DNA from: Fusibacter paucivorans
GTDB taxonomy: Bacteria > Bacillota > Clostridia > Peptostreptococcales > Acidaminobacteraceae
Assembly: GCF_018390735.1 (NCBI RefSeq)
Contig: NZ_JAHBCL010000008.1
Location: 62,001 to 126,000 of the forward strand
Length of the DNA stretch: 64,000 nt
Direction: 5' to 3'
A model generated the notes under the pieces. The model made no database searches. It saw nothing but the letters and a program-made list of their open reading frames with translations, and was not told the origin of the DNA. This document shows positions 8,465 to 17,576 of this stretch, in pieces (the first letter of the stretch is position 1; every line of letters starts with the position of its first letter). Made by a program: the position numbers and the translations under genes.

Positions 8465-8520
8465 TTTTGCAATATATTGCAAAATGATCAAGGTGATCAA
8501 ACGGAATGCAAAATATTGCA
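8465..8520. promoter_or_regulatory. Two palindromic activator-binding sites
   Basis: The 20-base stretch 8465-8484 is a perfect palindrome built on TGCAA-TATA-TTGCA. A second site, TGCAA-AATA-TTGCA, lies at 8507-8520 with centres 39 bases apart. The pair stands between the divergent activator and MBL-fold genes, and its architecture equals that of the site at 6954. Confidence 0.6.
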
Positions 8521-8614
8521 AAGCAATGGATGTTATCTATCATATCGCATTATTGCCATTCTGTCTGCATAAAATTCTAAATTTTCCGATAATTTCGTTT
8601 TTGTTTGGCGATGA

Positions 8615-8643
8615 TTGCAATGTATGTTTTTTATTGCTATACT
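8615..8643 (+). promoter_or_regulatory. Sigma-70-type promoter for the MBL-fold gene
   Basis: TTGCAA at 8615-8620 and TATACT at 8638-8643 are spaced by 17 bases and point toward the gene starting at 8824. Confidence 0.5.
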
Positions 8644-8772
8644 CATAAGCAACGTCGCCTTTTATTGACGGATGAACAACCAATATATGTTAAGGGAATA
8701 GAACAAAAGATCAAGCATAGCAAAAGCAGATTAATGATCGAACAGCAACACATTGATTCATACATAACTTAG

Positions 8773-8808
8773 ATAGAAAGAATAAATTAAATAGAAAGAA
8801 TAAATTAA
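8773..8808 (+). repeat. Tandem 18-base direct repeat in the MBL-fold gene leader
   Basis: ATAGAAAGAATAAATTAA occurs twice without a gap (8773-8790 and 8791-8808), just before the ribosome site. It looks like a recent slippage duplication. Confidence 0.85.
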
Positions 8809-8823
8809 AAAGAGGATAAAGAC

Positions 8824-9825
8824 ATGACCGCATTTGAAATGCCGATGGAAGTTATGCAGGATGTTTATCTCATCAAAATTCCATTGCCGGGCAATCCATT
8901 AAAAAATACAAATAGCTACTTTATTAAAGGCGAGCAGCGCAATCTGCTCATTGATACAGCATTTAACCGCAAAGAATGCTTGGAAGCGCTAAAGAGTGCC
9001 CTAGAAGTGCTTCAAGTGGATTTTAATAAAACGGATATTTTTTTAACGCATCTTCACAGTGATCACACGGGGCTGGCAGGTTCGATTGGCACACCTGAGA
9101 CCGTTCGCTATATTGGTGCCAAGGATAAGGTTATTATGGACAAGCTCTTTAATGAAGATTATTGGGAAGAACTTGATGCACGCTATTACACATTGGGGTT
9201 TACCATGGAACAGCTTCATGACAACAGACAGAATAACCCCGCCGGTATTTATAATCCGGCCCCTATGAAGCTGACATCTGTCAATGATGGCGATCTTATT
9301 GATTTAGGTGATAAAGTGCTACAGTGCATTGAAACGCCGGGTCATACGCCAGGACATATGTGTCTGTATATGCAGACGGAGCAGGTGCTCTTTAGCGGCG
9401 ATCATATTATCTTTGACATTACGCCCAATATCGCCATGTGGTCGCTAGAGGATCATTCGTTAGAGGACTATATGAAAAGTTTAGAAAAAATTCAAAACTT
9501 GTCAATTCGGCAAACATTCTCGGGTCACCGTAATGCACTGGGCGATTGTCATGCGCGCATTGATGCCCTGATGTCACATCACGCCGAAAGACTCGCTGAG
9601 GTACTTGCAATTTTAAAAACAGCATCCTCTGCAACGGTATATGAGGTTGCATCGCAAATGACGTGGTCAATACGTGCTAAAGACTGGTTGGATTTTCCAA
9701 TGGCTCAGAAGTGGTTTGCCGTTAGCGAAGCGGGCAGTCATCTTGAGTTTCTGAGAGGCAGAGGGGTTGTAAGGCGAAAGATAATAGACGGATGGTATTA
9801 CTACCAGCTGATAGAACGGAAATGA
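8824..9825 (+). CDS. MBL-fold metallo-hydrolase with C-terminal winged helix
   Basis: A 333-residue metallo-beta-lactamase-fold hydrolase. The dinuclear metal motif is LTHLHSDHTG (HxHxDH), with further ligands in TPGHTPGHMCLY and FSGDHIIFDI, and a final histidine in FSGHRNAL. Residues about 245-333 form a winged-helix-like tail (ATVYEVASQM...HLEFLRGRGVVRRK), as in LACTB2-type proteins. AGAGGA stands ahead of ATG 8824. Single-gene unit ended by a strong terminator. It is divergent from a sigma-54 activator whose putative sites lie between them. The substrate is unknown. Confidence 0.86.
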   Translation: MTAFEMPMEVMQDVYLIKIPLPGNPLKNTNSYFIKGEQRNLLIDTAFNRKECLEALKSALEVLQVDFNKTDIFLTHLHSDHTGLAGSIGTPETVRYIGAKDKVIMDKLFNEDYWEELDARYYTLGFTMEQLHDNRQNNPAGIYNPAPMKLTSVNDGDLIDLGDKVLQCIETPGHTPGHMCLYMQTEQVLFSGDHIIFDITPNIAMWSLEDHSLEDYMKSLEKIQNLSIRQTFSGHRNALGDCHARIDALMSHHAERLAEVLAILKTASSATVYEVASQMTWSIRAKDWLDFPMAQKWFAVSEAGSHLEFLRGRGVVRRKIIDGWYYYQLIERK

Positions 9826-9855
9826 CAATGATTAAGCAATATGTGCAATAAACTG

Positions 9856-9889
9856 AAAAAGCCGCCGTTGTTGATACGGCGGCTTTTTT
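9856..9889 (+). terminator. Intrinsic terminator
   Basis: AAAAAGCCGCCG pairs with CGGCGGCTTTTT in a perfect 12-base stem, followed by a T run. It ends the MBL-fold gene. Confidence 0.9.
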
Positions 9890-9951
9890 ATGGCGACTTA
9901 ACGATTTATAGTTAAGTGATATGAATGTGGAGAAACTTTTGTGGAATAAAA

Positions 9952-9980
9952 TTGATAACGGCTTCAAATTCCTGTAAAAT
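9952..9980 (+). promoter_or_regulatory. Sigma-70-type promoter
   Basis: TTGATA at 9952-9957 and TAAAAT at 9975-9980 with a 17-base spacer, ahead of the zinc-ribbon membrane protein gene. Confidence 0.5.
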
Positions 9981-10074
9981 ATGAGTATGAATACGAATTG
10001 GTTTAAAGATGATTATTTCAACATTGCGTATAACCGCAGTCCATTATTGAGACTGTGCAGAGAAAGGACACCAT

Positions 10075-11091
10075 ATGAACTGTCATCGTTGCGGTCAGGA
10101 AATAAGCCGTTTTGCCAAGACTTGTAAATACTGCGGCGCTCCCGTTGTTAGGGCGGCAAATACGAGCGCTGATTATTATGCAACAAACACTGAGAATAAC
10201 CGTTCGTCATCATTAGGCCGTCAAAGAGAGGCTGTTGATGCAGAAGAACGAGAACCAGAGCGATCAAGATCGCAGCAAACAAGACCGCAAACGCAAACAA
10301 AACCGCAAAGACAATCGAGACATACGAGGTCATCTGCGACAGATGTTTATAAAGTTCAGCGCAAGTGGAGCTGGGGCGCCTTTACATTCACTTGGATTTG
10401 GGGTCTATTCAATGGAACTTACATTGCGTTCTTGACACTGCTTCCGATGTTTGGCATTCTTTTTAAGATTTTTTTGGGTGTTAAGGGAAACACTTGGGCT
10501 TATCAAAATCGAAAATGGGAAAGCGATCAGCATTATGTTGATACGATGCATAAGTGGAACTTATTCGGTTTTATAGGATTCCTAGTGTGGTGTCTGATTA
10601 TTGCAGGCTATGCTTTAATGATGTTTAATGGCGTCAGCGAAATACATCATTTTGAAACGACGGCGGTCACAGAAGTGCCTGCATATGAGGAAGCGTATGA
10701 AGATTGGGATTTATATGACGAAGGCAGCATGCGCAATGAAGATGCTTTTTTTGACAGTTACACCACTGAGGGGGTATTGATTAGCGATATCCTCATCTGG
10801 GGCTTTGATAACACGGCAATTAGTTTTATTGAGCCGGATTCTCTAGACGGAGGGACGGCGACGGTTCGCAGTGATATTGTCTATATGAATGTTCCAGCAG
10901 AGGCAACACTCGTCTTTGAACGCGAATCTGAAGATGTCTACCGTTGTACCGCTGTCTACTTAGATGATCTGCGATTGGATGAGGAAGCGCAAAAAACTTT
11001 TTTATCGGAGCTTTATGATGCCGTTCAATGGGATTATCCGGATACAGAATATGATTTGGATGAAGATGTGATGATTGAAAAGACACTGTGA
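10075..11091 (+). CDS. Zinc-ribbon membrane protein of unknown function (DUF2628-like core)
   Basis: A 338-residue protein. It opens with a zinc ribbon, CHRCGQEISRFAKTCKYCG, followed by a basic, glutamine/arginine-rich low-complexity linker to about residue 95. The WSWGAFTFTWIWGLFNGTYIA pattern and two or three hydrophobic segments (about 105-130 and 160-185) resemble DUF2628-type small membrane proteins. The C-terminal 150 residues are acidic and probably a soluble extracytoplasmic domain. AAAGGA precedes the ATG. No function can be assigned; the zinc ribbon may recruit a cytoplasmic partner. Confidence 0.75.
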   Translation: MNCHRCGQEISRFAKTCKYCGAPVVRAANTSADYYATNTENNRSSSLGRQREAVDAEEREPERSRSQQTRPQTQTKPQRQSRHTRSSATDVYKVQRKWSWGAFTFTWIWGLFNGTYIAFLTLLPMFGILFKIFLGVKGNTWAYQNRKWESDQHYVDTMHKWNLFGFIGFLVWCLIIAGYALMMFNGVSEIHHFETTAVTEVPAYEEAYEDWDLYDEGSMRNEDAFFDSYTTEGVLISDILIWGFDNTAISFIEPDSLDGGTATVRSDIVYMNVPAEATLVFERESEDVYRCTAVYLDDLRLDEEAQKTFLSELYDAVQWDYPDTEYDLDEDVMIEKTL

Positions 11092-11260
11092 GCATACGGT
11101 GTCGAGAGTATTTTAATAGAAATTGTGCATGGGCATGGTGTTGCGCTGTGCTAACGGTACGAACCAAAGGTGTCTGAGCAGTACAGATATTGCCGAACGA
11201 TTTGTACAATGCTTTTAGATGATATAAAAAGGTATAGGCTGATATTGGCTAAGTTACATG

Positions 11261-11297
11261 CGGGTGTTTGTCAGATTGATGACTGCACCCGTTTTTT
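11261..11297 (+). terminator. Intrinsic terminator of the zinc-ribbon gene
   Basis: CGGGTG pairs with CACCCG and GTCA with TGAC inside, followed by six T. Confidence 0.8.
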
Positions 11298-11383
11298 GAT
11301 GTGAATTAGGGAATCATTTTGTAGGTATTATAGATAAACTTGTCGGTAAATAAAACAGAAAAATGGGTATATTTAAGAAATCA

Positions 11384-11412
11384 TTGCAATTTGTCGATAG
11401 CAGTCTTATATT
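11384..11412 (+). promoter_or_regulatory. Sigma-70-type promoter of the DUF438 gene
   Basis: TTGCAA at 11384-11389 and TATATT at 11407-11412 are separated by 17 bases, 34 bases ahead of the start codon. Confidence 0.5.
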
Positions 11413-11445
11413 ACTGTCCCAAGCAATGGATGAGAGGAGGATGAG

Positions 11446-12648
11446 ATGTCATCACACAAGGAGAATCTAACCCAGTTTGTCGAGGGGTTAATCAATAAAG
11501 AGGACGTACAAAAGCTTTATCAAACCTATGAAGCCGATATTCAGGTTATTACGCCTATGGAAGTCTTTGAAATGATGTCGGCACGAATGCGTGCCGGAGA
11601 GACGCCGCAGGCATTGCTGCCTTTTGTTGATAAACTAATCAACGTTTTTTACATGCCGTTAAAGGGTTTCCAGTGGCAGAGGCCGGCGCCGGATACATTT
11701 TTAAATTATCTCATGTTGGAAAATGATGCGTTGATCGGTATTTTAGAAGCCTTTAAAAATGTGATTAAGTCTAGTCATCTCATTGATGAAAAGCCGGCGA
11801 TTGCAAAATTGCTGAAACAATGTTTTGCCTATGAAAGTCATCTTCAGAAATTGGAGAATATTTTATTTCCCTATTTAGAAAAGCGCAATAACCATTTTGA
11901 AGGTCTTAAAATTATGTGGACGCTGCACGATGAGACGCGTCGCATTATGAAGACGATGGATGCCAACGTTTCGAGGCTGGATACAAATGAGGCGCTGCTG
12001 AAAGTTCAGCTTGGACAGCTCTATTTTAAACTTTACGGTTTGGTTCAAAAGCAGGATTTGCTGCTTTTTCCGGCAGCGACCAGCTGCTTGAGTGACGCTG
12101 ATTTTCTGGCAATGCACATGCAGAGTTTTGACTATGTTTTCCCATATATTTCACGTCCTGAAAAACCTGATATAGCACTTGAAACGCTTCTTTATGAGCA
12201 TGGCGGCGTCGCTTATGAGTATCAAGAAATGCTGGGAGATGAAAAATTAATTCAGACCGAGACCGGTATTATGACGATAACGCAAATGATTCAAATGCTC
12301 AATCATTTACCGGTCGATATTACTTTTGTCGATGCAGAGGACAAGGTTGCTTTTTTTACAAAGCCGAAGAAGCGCATTTTCCCAAGATCCCCTGCGGTTA
12401 TTGGAAGAGATGTTCGCAACTGTCATCCTGCCGAAAGTGTCCATGTCGTTGAGCGCATATTGGAGGACTTTAGAAATGGGGTGCGAGATCAGGAGACCTT
12501 TTGGATTCAAATGAAGGAAATGTTCATACTCATTCAGTATTTTGCTGTCCGCGATGAATCCGGGCAATATATGGGGACTTTGGAAGTCAGTCAAGAAATA
12601 GGTGAGATCCGTCGACTGACGGGTGAAAAGCGTTTATTGTCTTCATAA
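11446..12648 (+). CDS. DUF438 / hemerythrin-like / PAS domain protein
   Basis: A 400-residue cytoplasmic protein with the three-part layout known from anaerobes: DUF438 at about 5-75, a hemerythrin-like four-helix region at about 85-220 (FLNYLMLENDALIGILEAF, ESHLQKLENILFPYLEKRNNHFEGLKIMW) and a PAS_10 domain at about 290-395 (ITFVDAEDKVAFFTKP, GRDVRNCHPAESVHVVERI). The hemerythrin region lacks several of the usual metal histidines, so iron binding is uncertain. GAGGAGG is positioned before the ATG. A redox or oxygen-sensing role is inferred from the family. It carries no output domain, so it must work through a partner. Confidence 0.84.
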   Translation: MSSHKENLTQFVEGLINKEDVQKLYQTYEADIQVITPMEVFEMMSARMRAGETPQALLPFVDKLINVFYMPLKGFQWQRPAPDTFLNYLMLENDALIGILEAFKNVIKSSHLIDEKPAIAKLLKQCFAYESHLQKLENILFPYLEKRNNHFEGLKIMWTLHDETRRIMKTMDANVSRLDTNEALLKVQLGQLYFKLYGLVQKQDLLLFPAATSCLSDADFLAMHMQSFDYVFPYISRPEKPDIALETLLYEHGGVAYEYQEMLGDEKLIQTETGIMTITQMIQMLNHLPVDITFVDAEDKVAFFTKPKKRIFPRSPAVIGRDVRNCHPAESVHVVERILEDFRNGVRDQETFWIQMKEMFILIQYFAVRDESGQYMGTLEVSQEIGEIRRLTGEKRLLSS

Positions 12649-12804
12649 TCATTCGCTTTTAGACATTATTCGCGCTATAATGGTTTGTATATAAGGTAAT
12701 GACACAATTTACCCAGATCATTTCAATCTAAAGGTATTTGCAAACCTTTTTAAAAGAGCTTACAAAAATTGAAGACGTTAGCGTGAAAACGGGAGGTCGA
12801 AGAC

Positions 12805-14193
12805 GTGACAGCAATTAATCGTGAATATCAATTGGTCTTTGAGACATTCGTCTCGGAGATGATGACGGCATACAATGTGCAGGGGATTGGCATTGTTGGA
12901 TTTGACAGAGAAAACGTCCTGTACGAGTATATAAATGGCTACCGAGATGTTGAACAAAAATTGCCGATTACACGTGATACGATCTTTGGCATTGCCTCAA
13001 TTTCAAAATCATTCACGACGCTTGCACTGATGCAGCTCGTTTCAAAAGGCGTTATTGATTTAGATGCCAAAATAAATCAGTATTTGCCTGAAATTGAATT
13101 ATCCGCAGCGCACATGCCGACAATCCGACAGCTTTTGAGCCATGCCGGCGGTTTTTTGCCGCAGGAGCGTTTCTTGATGTGTGATGTCCTTAAAACGCTG
13201 GCAGCCAGCGACAGTGAAGAACCCGCCTTTCATCAGACGCTTGCAGATGAGGGACTCGCGATGATTGTTAAGCGGATTAATGCGATGCAGGATTTTACCG
13301 GAGCACCTGGTCAATACCACAGTTACAGCAATTATAGTTTTGGCCTTATTACGGGTTTAATCCAGCGATATGGCGGCGAAAAGCACTATTCAACCTATAT
13401 GATGGAACATATTTTTAAACCGTTGGGTCTTGAACGCACATTTTTAGCATTTAATGAAACTAAAAAATGCAATAATATTACAAAGCTTTACGAAAATGTA
13501 TTAGGGCATCTTAATGCCTTGACGGATTACCGTGACCAAGGGTTTGTTCTGTTAGGCGGCGGTGCGATTAAATCGACTTTGAATGATCTGATGACGTATA
13601 CGCGCTTATATCTTAATGACGGTAAAATAAATGGACAGCCAATAATTGATTCAGCGCTTATTAAGGCAATGGCCCTACCGCATGTTTCGGTTAAACCTTA
13701 TGAGGGCTATGGTTATGGCCTAGTATCCGGCAGGTTTTCTGAGATTGATTATGCCGGACATAGTGGCGGACTGACAGGTGTGTCAAGTTTTTTTGGTTTT
13801 TCAAAAACAACTGGGAAGGGGATCGTCGTCTTGTGCAACACGAGTGATGTTCCTGCCTCAGCGATTGGTATTGCGGCACTTAAACTGATTAACGATGTGA
13901 TACCGGATTGGCAGCTGGCGCATTTTGACGGCATGCTGTGGACGCCGGCGATAATTGATGCCACGGTAGGTGTTTACAAAAGTGAGGAAGGTGCGCACAT
14001 AGAGCTTCACCCAGGTGATGGCACCGTAATTTGGCATCAAGGTGATGACGTTTTACGTGTATTGCCGGTTTCAACAGACGCTGCCATAGTATACCATAAA
14101 AAAACATGGTCCTATGCCCCGATTATTCGAGATGCTGACGGCAGGGCAATTGCTCTATACAGCGGTTCTCGAATGGTTCGCAGGCAGGCGTAA
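12805..14193 (+). CDS. Serine hydrolase of the class C beta-lactamase / penicillin-binding fold
   Basis: A 462-residue serine hydrolase. The nucleophile motif is S65-I-S-K68, the second motif Y174-S175-N176 and the third H319-S-G-G322, in the correct order and spacing for this family. No signal peptide is seen, so it acts in the cytoplasm or leaves by another route. Residues beyond about 375 form an extra beta domain. The start is GTG at 12805 with GGGAGG upstream. It is followed by hprK after only 25 nt. Family members are D-aminopeptidases, esterases and peptidases; the substrate is not evident. Confidence 0.82.
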   Translation: MTAINREYQLVFETFVSEMMTAYNVQGIGIVGFDRENVLYEYINGYRDVEQKLPITRDTIFGIASISKSFTTLALMQLVSKGVIDLDAKINQYLPEIELSAAHMPTIRQLLSHAGGFLPQERFLMCDVLKTLAASDSEEPAFHQTLADEGLAMIVKRINAMQDFTGAPGQYHSYSNYSFGLITGLIQRYGGEKHYSTYMMEHIFKPLGLERTFLAFNETKKCNNITKLYENVLGHLNALTDYRDQGFVLLGGGAIKSTLNDLMTYTRLYLNDGKINGQPIIDSALIKAMALPHVSVKPYEGYGYGLVSGRFSEIDYAGHSGGLTGVSSFFGFSKTTGKGIVVLCNTSDVPASAIGIAALKLINDVIPDWQLAHFDGMLWTPAIIDATVGVYKSEEGAHIELHPGDGTVIWHQGDDVLRVLPVSTDAAIVYHKKTWSYAPIIRDADGRAIALYSGSRMVRRQA

Positions 14194-14218
14194 CAATGGT
14201 GGTGAAAAGGGGGAGCCC

Positions 14219-15262
14219 ATGGAAAATTATTATGTAACGATGAAAGATATTGCAGATAAAATGCATTTGGTACATTTGACGCCAAGTATTGATCTGTCTG
14301 ATATACGTGTTTTTCAAACAGATATCAACCGCCCAGCGCTGCAATTAACAGGTTTCTTTGACTATTTTGATTCGGAGCGCGTTCAGGTCATTGGCAAAGT
14401 GGAGTATACGTATTTGATGTCTTTGACGGAGACAAAACGAAAAGCGGTGCTTCAAAAACTGTTTGAATGCAAAATTCCGTGTCTGATATTAACGCGAACC
14501 CAGCTCCCTTTTCCTGAAATGCTGCAAGATGCGACGCGATTTGGTGTTCCAATTTTGCAGACGAGCCGAGCAACCTCCTATTTTAATTCAGAGCTCAATC
14601 GCTATTTAAAAGTAGAATTGGCACCGAGGGTTACCAAGCACGGTGTCCTTGTCGATGTCTATGGTGAGGGTGTTTTAATCATGGGTGAGAGCGGCATTGG
14701 TAAATCTGAAGTTGCACTGGAATTGATTAAGCGCGGTCATCGATTAGTTGCCGATGATGCAGTCGATATCAAAAAGGTTTCTGACGAAACGCTGCTGGGT
14801 TCATCACCTCAAATGATACGTCATTTCATTGAAGTGCGCGGCATTGGTATTGTAGATTGCAAAATGCTCTTTGGTGTTGAATCCGTCAAAGATATTCATC
14901 CGATTGATTTGTGCATTCAGCTTGAAGAGTGGCAGTCGAAGAAAGATTACGATAGACTTGGTTTAGAAGATCACACCATTGAAATTTTGGGCAATCAAGT
15001 TGTTAATCACATACTACCGGTGCGGCCGGGACGTAATATTGCAATTATCGTTGAAGCGACGGCACTGAATTCCAGACAGAAAAAGATGGGTTACAATGCG
15101 GCTGTAGAACTGGACAATCGCTTGAAAGATCATTTGTTGAAAGTAGCTGCTTCCCGAAAGACGGCATCTGAACCGGATCGAGCTATGATTCACGCAGGTG
15201 ATACAGCCGATCAGGGACAGATTACGCAGGCGCAAATCAATTATCGTGATGAAGACAATTAA
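14219..15262 (+). CDS. hprK: HPr kinase/phosphorylase
   Basis: A 347-residue bifunctional kinase/phosphorylase that modifies Ser46 of HPr (and Crh) in response to ATP, fructose-1,6-bisphosphate and phosphate, and so drives CcpA-dependent catabolite repression. Visible are catalytic H141 in TKHGVLVDVYG, Walker A GESGIGKS at 156-163, and the signature EVRGIGIVDCKMLFG. The start ATG 14219 has AAAGGGGGA upstream; an earlier in-frame ATG inside the serine hydrolase gene has no support. The protein is about 30 residues longer than usual because of a polar C-terminal tail. No ptsH is nearby, which is common for this gene. Confidence 0.95.
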   Translation: MENYYVTMKDIADKMHLVHLTPSIDLSDIRVFQTDINRPALQLTGFFDYFDSERVQVIGKVEYTYLMSLTETKRKAVLQKLFECKIPCLILTRTQLPFPEMLQDATRFGVPILQTSRATSYFNSELNRYLKVELAPRVTKHGVLVDVYGEGVLIMGESGIGKSEVALELIKRGHRLVADDAVDIKKVSDETLLGSSPQMIRHFIEVRGIGIVDCKMLFGVESVKDIHPIDLCIQLEEWQSKKDYDRLGLEDHTIEILGNQVVNHILPVRPGRNIAIIVEATALNSRQKKMGYNAAVELDNRLKDHLLKVAASRKTASEPDRAMIHAGDTADQGQITQAQINYRDEDN

Positions 15263-15346
15263 ATGAATCAACTGATTAATGGGGCGTGCTTTTATCACTA
15301 GGTTGAAAAATGAAGCTGAAAATAATAGTGAAGAGATCGGCGCTCA

Positions 15347-16027
15347 TCAGATATCATTGCTATAAATCACAAGGGTATCTTTTGCCCAATTGAAGAGTAA
15401 GCCGGCATAATAATCAAATGATGTTTCAGCTAAGTTAGGATTTTCTTTAAATGCCAAGTCCGTTTTAAGGATAAATAGATCTGCTGCATCGACCTGCGTA
15501 CACAGTTCGGCCTTGTGGCGGATATAGGTGGAGGTGCGATTATAATAAATGGCCTGCAAGATGAAAATCGCAGACTTGTATTGCGATTGCAATGCGGCAG
15601 CTTTTTTTTGGTGTACCATATTGTGTCCGCATAAATGATATAAGTTGCAAACACCGATTTGGATTGCACGTTGAACATCCGCGCGCTTGATAAGCGGTTT
15701 TAAAAAATCCAGATCACCGTACAAAGGGGTCGTATCGTGATAGAACTGGAATAAGTCAGAGCGATCCCAGTTCAATAATGATTTTTGATCGGCAATAAAA
15801 CCGCAGGCCTTTTCGGGATAGGACAGACAGGCTACCATGTCGTGATAGGCGCTTAAGTCAACGGGAGATACATCGTCAAGAATGACGACGATATCGACAT
15901 CGCTCGCTTCTGTTGCCTCATTTCTGGCATAACTTCCCTGTAAGCCGACAAAACGGATTCGTTTATTAAAAAGTGCCTTTAAGTTATGTAAAAAAGCTTC
16001 TAGCCAAAGGTGGATATCAAATGTCAT
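15347..16027 (-). CDS. Nucleotidyltransferase-domain protein
   Basis: A 226-residue protein with the polymerase-beta/MNT nucleotidyltransferase core: LQGSYARNEATEASDVDIVV contains the G-S loop and the D-x-D metal pair near residues 43-45, with a third acidic position further on. It resembles stand-alone aminoglycoside- or toxin-type nucleotidyltransferases, but no HEPN/MntA partner lies beside it. The C-terminal half is helical. AAAGGAGG precedes ATG 16027. It is a single gene between convergent and divergent neighbours; the target is unknown. Confidence 0.78.
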   Translation of the reverse strand: MTFDIHLWLEAFLHNLKALFNKRIRFVGLQGSYARNEATEASDVDIVVILDDVSPVDLSAYHDMVACLSYPEKACGFIADQKSLLNWDRSDLFQFYHDTTPLYGDLDFLKPLIKRADVQRAIQIGVCNLYHLCGHNMVHQKKAAALQSQYKSAIFILQAIYYNRTSTYIRHKAELCTQVDAADLFILKTDLAFKENPNLAETSFDYYAGLLFNWAKDTLVIYSNDI

Positions 16028-16114
16028 TTGTGCCTCCTTTTATAATAAACAGCCTCGTGCCTCGTACTATTTTATGATGCGTAAGATAACCTGTCAATGC
16101 CAATATAAATCTTG

Positions 16115-16144
16115 TTGGTGTTTCGTGAAGACGTCTGTTATAAT
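16115..16144 (+). promoter_or_regulatory. Sigma-70-type promoter of folC
   Basis: TTGGTG at 16115-16120 and TATAAT at 16139-16144 with an 18-base spacer. Confidence 0.5.
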
Positions 16145-16230
16145 GTTTAAAGCATGATTGGCAACTGACTGTGGCTAACAGAATGACTTGTCAAAAACAT
16201 TGTAACGGATAATGAATACGAGGTAGACAC

Positions 16231-17508
16231 ATGACACTTGAAGCGGCAATGGCTTATATTAACCAATGGAACTATACACAGATGCCAAGGGGGCTGATGC
16301 GCATTGAGCGCCTTTTAGAAGCGCTTGGTAATCCTCATAGAGCGTTGAAATTTATACATGTCGCCGGTACGAACGGCAAGGGATCAACAGTGGCGTTTAT
16401 CAGTCATATATTACAAGAAGCGGATTACTGTGTCGGCATGTATACATCACCGGGGTTAATGCGCTACCACGAAAGAATCAGCGTCAATGGGGAAGAAATT
16501 GGCGATGATGCGCTGATCGGCTATGTTGAAATAATTAAGCAGGCAATCGGATCGGCATTTGAAAATGAACCGTATGAACCGAATTTTTTTGAAATAACGC
16601 TGGCCATTGCAATGCTTCACTATCAGGCCTGCGGCTGTGATTTTGTCGTCCTTGAGGTAGGGCTTGGCGGCACGCTTGATGCAACGAATGTTATTGACGC
16701 ACCGGAAGTCGCTGTGATCATGACCATCGATTTTGATCATATGGCACAATTGGGGAATACGCTTGGTGAAATAGCAAGGGAAAAGGCGGGGATTATTAAA
16801 ATGGGATCTGCTGTTGTCGTCTATCCGCAGCAGGACGAGGCGGCGGCTGTTATTGATGCTAAATGCCGTGAACAACAGGTGGTAAAACATACTGTAGATT
16901 TACAGAGTCTGAAGCCTTTAGGGCATACCCTCACGGCTCAATCTTTCAACTATAAAGCCTATCAAGCCCTCAACATTACCATGCTCGGGAACCATCAAAT
17001 AAAGAATGCGGCGACGGCGATTGAAGTGACAGAGGCTCTGCGGCAAAAGGGATACAGTATTTCTGATGCCGCAATGCGCGACGGATTGATGAGAACCAAA
17101 TGGCCTGCACGTTTTGAATGTGTGCACACTGAACCAACCGTTATTGTAGATGCAGCTCACAACCCCGAAGGTGCGGCACTTTTGGCAGCAAATATAGAAC
17201 AATATTTTCCGAAGCGCCGCGTCTTTTTTATTATGGGTGTTATGGCAGATAAAGCATATGAAGAACTTGTACAGCGTGTTCTGGGCGTGGCGACAACTTT
17301 TTACTGTATAACGACTTATAGCGATCGAGCGCTGCATGCAGAAGAACTTGCCGACTGCATTCGGTCTGCCGGCGGCAATGCCGTTGTTTGCAAGTCGCCT
17401 GTTGAAGCGCTGGAACGCGCTATGACAGATGCTGATAATGAAACTGTTATCTGTGCCTTTGGTTCATTTTATTATATCGGGCATATTCGTGCTTATTTCG
17501 GAAGGTAA
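16231..17508 (+). CDS. folC: Folylpolyglutamate synthase / dihydrofolate synthase
   Basis: A 425-residue cytoplasmic Mur-ligase-type enzyme that adds glutamate to (tetrahydro)folate and, in bifunctional forms, to dihydropteroate. The ATP loop is HVAGTNGKGST at about 47-57, followed by MYTSPGL, VLEVGLGGTLDATN and DAAHNPEGA, all diagnostic. Length is normal. No ribosome site is strong; ATG 16231 lies behind GAGG at short distance and fits the conserved N-terminus TLEAAMAYIN. Folates matter for one-carbon metabolism in acetogenic or amino-acid-fermenting anaerobes. Confidence 0.94.
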   Translation: MTLEAAMAYINQWNYTQMPRGLMRIERLLEALGNPHRALKFIHVAGTNGKGSTVAFISHILQEADYCVGMYTSPGLMRYHERISVNGEEIGDDALIGYVEIIKQAIGSAFENEPYEPNFFEITLAIAMLHYQACGCDFVVLEVGLGGTLDATNVIDAPEVAVIMTIDFDHMAQLGNTLGEIAREKAGIIKMGSAVVVYPQQDEAAAVIDAKCREQQVVKHTVDLQSLKPLGHTLTAQSFNYKAYQALNITMLGNHQIKNAATAIEVTEALRQKGYSISDAAMRDGLMRTKWPARFECVHTEPTVIVDAAHNPEGAALLAANIEQYFPKRRVFFIMGVMADKAYEELVQRVLGVATTFYCITTYSDRALHAEELADCIRSAGGNAVVCKSPVEALERAMTDADNETVICAFGSFYYIGHIRAYFGR

Positions 17509-17513
17509 TTGAC

Positions 17514-17576
17514 ATGACGGCACACGAAGCGCTGATTGATATGTATAACCGTGGCAAGGTGCTTATCAGAATGTGA
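17514..17576 (+). CDS. Possible 20-residue peptide or gene remnant after folC
   Basis: An ATG six bases after the folC stop, with GGAAGG upstream, opens a 20-codon frame (MTAHEALIDMYN...). It may be the surviving 5' end of a lost gene or a chance frame. No homology can be recognised. Confidence 0.2.
   Translation: MTAHEALIDMYNRGKVLIRM

Larger units (their letters stand above)
11092..11445 (+). other. Intergenic region with terminator and promoter
   Basis: It holds a terminator hairpin at 11261-11297 and a -35/-10 pair at 11384-11412. The stretch 11092-11260 shows nothing I can assign. Confidence 0.6.

Noticed and set aside
8605-8618. TTGGCGATGATTGC resembling a sigma-54 promoter before the MBL-fold gene
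   Set aside because: The gap between the GG and GC elements is two bases too short; sigma-54 spacing is rigid. A sigma-70 pair overlaps it.
8773-8808. Tandem 18-base repeat as the start of a CRISPR array
   Set aside because: Only two copies with no spacer between them.
15347-16027. Nucleotidyltransferase as antitoxin of a HEPN/MNT toxin pair
   Set aside because: No HEPN-domain gene is adjacent on either side.
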